Below, piece by piece: positions 61,706-64,000 of a stretch of DNA of 64,000 nucleotides. Every line of letters begins with the position of its first letter. Position 1 is the stretch's first letter. Below the pieces are notes generated by a model. That model saw only the letters and a program-made list of their open reading frames with translations. It had not been told where the DNA came from and made no database searches. Source of the stretch: Clostridium amylolyticum (GTDB lineage Bacteria > Bacillota > Clostridia > Clostridiales > Clostridiaceae). The DNA lies in assembly GCF_900142075.1 (NCBI RefSeq), contig NZ_FQZO01000001.1, positions 806,001 through 870,000 on the forward strand, read 5' to 3'. Both the position numbers and the translations under genes were made by a program.

Positions 61706-62314
61706 ATGACTGATGTCAAACCAGATAAACAGAAAGAAGTTTATGAATTTTTAAAGCAATATACTGAATCTAAGGGATATCCTCCCTCTGTAAGAGAAAT
61801 ATGTGAAGCAGTAGAGCTAAGATCCACTTCTACAGTTCACGGACACTTAAAACGTTTAGAGAAAAAAGGATTAATTAAAAGAGATCCTACAAAACCTAGA
61901 GCACTGGAAATAGCAGAGTTTTCTTCTATAAGAAAAGAGCTTATAGATATACCTATTGTAGGTAATGTTACAGCAGGTATGCCTATTCTTGCTACTGAAA
62001 ATATTGAGGACTTCTTTTCCCTTCCAATGAATTATATAAAGCATGATAGAGATTTATTTATCTTAAGGGTTAAAGGCCAAAGCATGATAGACGCAGGAAT
62101 ATTAGATGGTGACTATGCTATCATCGAAAAAGATGCCACTGCAGAAAATGGAGAAATAGTTGTAGCTTTAATTGAAGATGAAGCTACTATTAAAACCTTC
62201 TATAAAGAAAATGATCACATTAGACTTCAACCAGAAAATAAAACCATGGATCCCATTATAGTTAAAGAGTGCACTATACTTGGAAAACTTGTAGGGGTAT
62301 ACAGAAGTTATTAA
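61706..62314 (+). CDS. lexA: SOS repressor LexA
   Basis: LexA represses DNA-damage genes until RecA filaments cause it to cut itself. The 202-residue product has the winged-helix domain (YPPSVREICEAVELRSTSTV), the cleavage site Ala90-Gly91 in VTAGMPIL, catalytic Ser126 in KGQSMIDAG and Lys163 in EATIKTF. AGTGAGGTGA precedes ATG 61706. With recA at 52341 both SOS controllers lie in this window. Confidence 0.97.
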   Translation: MTDVKPDKQKEVYEFLKQYTESKGYPPSVREICEAVELRSTSTVHGHLKRLEKKGLIKRDPTKPRALEIAEFSSIRKELIDIPIVGNVTAGMPILATENIEDFFSLPMNYIKHDRDLFILRVKGQSMIDAGILDGDYAIIEKDATAENGEIVVALIEDEATIKTFYKENDHIRLQPENKTMDPIIVKECTILGKLVGVYRSY

Positions 62315-62337
62315 AATCCAAGGGATTTTAATAACTT

Positions 62338-62525
62338 GAGAATTTAGAATTTAAAACGAAGGTAGAAACTCGCAGAGTTTCTTCGAATTTGATAATAAAA
62401 AGAAGCTTCTAAAAGAAGCTTCTTTTTATATATTAATTTAAATTTTTCTGATTCTTTTCATCAGAAAAATATCCTTCATTCTACATTCTAAATTCTAAAT
62501 TTTAAATTAAATTAACAATTTAGAA
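62338..62525 (+). repeat. MITE-like intergenic repeat, copy C (between lexA and ynbB)
   Basis: It has GAAACTC-gca-GAGTTTC, then AAGAAGCTTCT-aaa-AGAAGCTTCTT with a T run, then TTTTTCTGAT with its complement ATCAGAAAAA, and ends with CCTTCATTCTACATTC and A/T-rich units. The plan is the same as copy B, and stem changes are compensated. It fills the gap between the convergent genes lexA and ynbB and could terminate both. Confidence 0.68.
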
Positions 62526-63803
62526 TTATAAATTATTAATTGCCTTTATCAGCCCTATCTTAACGTGTTCAAAGGTTAGTCCACCTTGGAGGTATGCAAT
62601 GTAGGGTTCTCTAATGGGGGCATCACAGGATAGTTCTATGGAGGCACCTTGTACAAAGGCTCCTGCTGCCATGATTACTTGATCTTTGTAGCCTGGCATG
62701 TCCCAAGGTTCACATTCCACAAAGGAATCGATAGGTGATCCTTTTTGGATGCCTTTGCAAAAATTAATGAGCTTTTCTTTATCATTAAATTTAATAGCTT
62801 GTATAATATCGCTTCTCTTATCATTATAAGCAGGAAGTACTTCAAAGCCTAAAAGTTCCATAACTCTTGAGCAAAGTATGGCTCCTTTCACTGCTTCCAT
62901 GGTTATATGAGGAGCTAAGAATAATCCTTGATATAATTGTCTCATAACACCAAAAGTTGAACCGCACTCCCCTCCTATTCCAGGAACGGTTAACCTATAG
63001 GCGGCATTATCTACATATTGTTTTTTACCAGCGATATACCCTCCTGTAGGAGCTATGCCTCCCCCTATATTCTTTATTAAGGATCCAGCTACTAAATCAA
63101 CGCCTACATCTGTAGGTTCTAGGGTATCTACAAATTCACCATAGCAGTTATCAACAAAAGTAATAACCTCAGGGCTTATACTTTTAACTAGCTCATTTAT
63201 TTCTTTAATATCAGAAATTTGTAGTGCTTTTCTCCAGCCATATCCAGTAGATCTTTGTATATGCACAAGCTTTATGCTTTTATCTTCTTCTAATGCCTTC
63301 CTAACTTTTTCAAAATCAACTTCACCCTTGGAAGTAAGGTCTATCTGCTTATATTTTACTCCAAAGTTTTTTAATGAACCAATATCTTCACCATCTGTAA
63401 TTCCTATGACATTATCTAAGGTATCATAAGGCTTGCCACAAACTGCTAGCATAGTATCCCCTGGTCTTAAATTACCGAATAAAGCAGCTGTTATAGCATG
63501 AGTACCATTTACAAAATGAGGTCTAACTAAAGCGCTTTCAGTATTAAAAATACGAGCATAAACCGCATCTAAAGTGTCTCTTCCTATATCACCATATCCA
63601 TACCCTGAAGAATTGGTAAAATGTGATTCACTAATCCTCTCCTGTTGAAATGCATTTATTACTTTCAATTGATTAAACTCTTTTATACTATCTAATTCCT
63701 GGCATTGCATTTTAATATCTTCTAAAGCTTTGTCAAATAAATTAAATATATTATCATTAAGTTTATATTCTTTCATTAATAAATCTTTTGTTATGTCTAA
63801 CAT
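62526..63803 (-). CDS. ynbB: Methionine gamma-lyase family protein (YnbB, 'aluminum resistance' family)
   Basis: The 425-residue PLP-fold protein belongs to the PF06838 family. Visible blocks include FVNGTHAITAALFGNLRPGDTM, STGYGWRKAL, FVDNCYGEFVD and the probable PLP lysine in AGSLIKNIGGGIAPTGGYIAG. The true substrate is uncertain; a cysteine/methionine-type lyase is assumed from the family. ATG 63803 follows GGAGGG; the frame continues to 63842 without a ribosome site. It is downstream of hfq. Confidence 0.9.
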   Translation of the reverse strand: MLDITKDLLMKEYKLNDNIFNLFDKALEDIKMQCQELDSIKEFNQLKVINAFQQERISESHFTNSSGYGYGDIGRDTLDAVYARIFNTESALVRPHFVNGTHAITAALFGNLRPGDTMLAVCGKPYDTLDNVIGITDGEDIGSLKNFGVKYKQIDLTSKGEVDFEKVRKALEEDKSIKLVHIQRSTGYGWRKALQISDIKEINELVKSISPEVITFVDNCYGEFVDTLEPTDVGVDLVAGSLIKNIGGGIAPTGGYIAGKKQYVDNAAYRLTVPGIGGECGSTFGVMRQLYQGLFLAPHITMEAVKGAILCSRVMELLGFEVLPAYNDKRSDIIQAIKFNDKEKLINFCKGIQKGSPIDSFVECEPWDMPGYKDQVIMAAGAFVQGASIELSCDAPIREPYIAYLQGGLTFEHVKIGLIKAINNL

Positions 63804-63860
63804 AGTTTCCCTCCACAAAGACAAAAATTTAGGCAAATCCACTTAGATTTGCCTAATAAT

Positions 63861-64000
63861 TTAATTGTTGTCATTCATATCTTCATTTGCATTATTATTA
63901 AATAAAATTGGCTTTACAGGTGTTATAGTTGATATGGCATGTTTATATATTAACATCTGTTTCCCATCACAGTCTAAAACTACTGTAAAACTGTCAAATC
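63861..64000 (-). CDS. hfq: RNA chaperone Hfq, 5' part outside the window
   Basis: The leftward frame entering at base 64000 reads FDSFTVVLDCDGKQMLIYKH and AISTITPVKPI, then NNNANEDMNDNN and a stop at 63861. The YKHAIST block is the Hfq Sm2 motif, and the short asparagine-rich tail is common in Firmicutes. About 45 codons are visible; full Hfq is near 80 residues. hfq upstream of ynbB and lexA is the usual clostridial arrangement. Confidence 0.93.
   Translation of the reverse strand, partial: FDSFTVVLDCDGKQMLIYKHAISTITPVKPILFNNNANEDMNDNN

Noticed and set aside
1..64000. A new multi-gene defence, toxin-antitoxin or biosynthetic system
   Set aside because: Nearly every gene belongs to a known core family in conserved order; the unfamiliar genes (8084, 61319) are single and isolated, so they do not support a multi-gene system.

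Overview
The window is a low-GC, AT-rich chromosomal segment from a spore-forming Firmicute, most likely Clostridium sensu stricto (Clostridiaceae). This is inferred from strong GGAGG ribosome sites, TTGACA/TATAAT promoters, two SpoVS proteins, RNase Y, SpoIIIE, CodY, a Xer-LexA-YnbB-Hfq block, and a gene order that follows the conserved clostridial pta-ackA to recA backbone. The species cannot be named from the sequence alone. There is no rRNA, tRNA, CRISPR array, prophage or transposase gene.

Layout. 1-4,350: tmcAL (leftward, cut by the window edge), acetate fermentation (pta-ackA), then DUF177-rpmF behind a strong promoter. 4,400-8,000: phospholipid and acyl-carrier genes (plsX, acpP), rnc, an Elp3-like radical SAM gene and a SpoVS paralogue. 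8,000-18,500: chromosome segregation, protein targeting and ribosome assembly (smc, ftsY, ylxM-ffh, rpsP, khpA, rimM, trmD, rplS, rbgA, rnhB). 18,474-24,650: yraN, comM, dprA, topA, codY. 24,800-33,900: rpsB-tsf-pyrH-frr, then lipid and isoprenoid synthesis (uppS, cdsA, dxr, rseP, ispG) with an AI-2E family permease inserted. 34,250-44,200: the rimP-nusA-infB-rbfA-nrnA-truB-ribF-rpsO-pnp superoperon. 44,250-52,200: M16 peptidase, ymxH, aspartokinase, tepA, spoIIIE, rimO, pgsA. 52,270-57,800: recA, rny, spoVS, an aminotransferase, crr and ptsH. 57,812-64,000: a DUF378 gene, purB, a Xer-type recombinase, a small acidic protein, lexA, a Met-gamma-lyase-family gene and the 3' part of hfq.

Most of the window is core housekeeping. 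The unusual content lies between genes. (i) Between ispG and rimP, where clostridia normally carry polC, only about 45 C-terminal codons of PolC remain, interrupted by a stop. (ii) At khpA and topA a hairpin separates a strong Shine-Dalgarno (SD) sequence from the start codon, and folding it restores normal spacing in both. At ymxH and tepA the SD is instead buried in a stem. (iii) Two short ORFs chained by overlapping stop/start codons lead from a strong SD into the DUF177 gene, which has no SD of its own. (iv) A promoter, a seven-residue leader ORF and strong hairpins precede the Xer gene. (v) Three copies of a non-coding, MITE-like repeat lie downstream of codY, xer and lexA, with compensatory changes that keep one hairpin. 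(vi) LexA-box-like dyads lie at recA and between lexA and the divergent acidic-protein gene. I found no convincing multi-gene system that is new.
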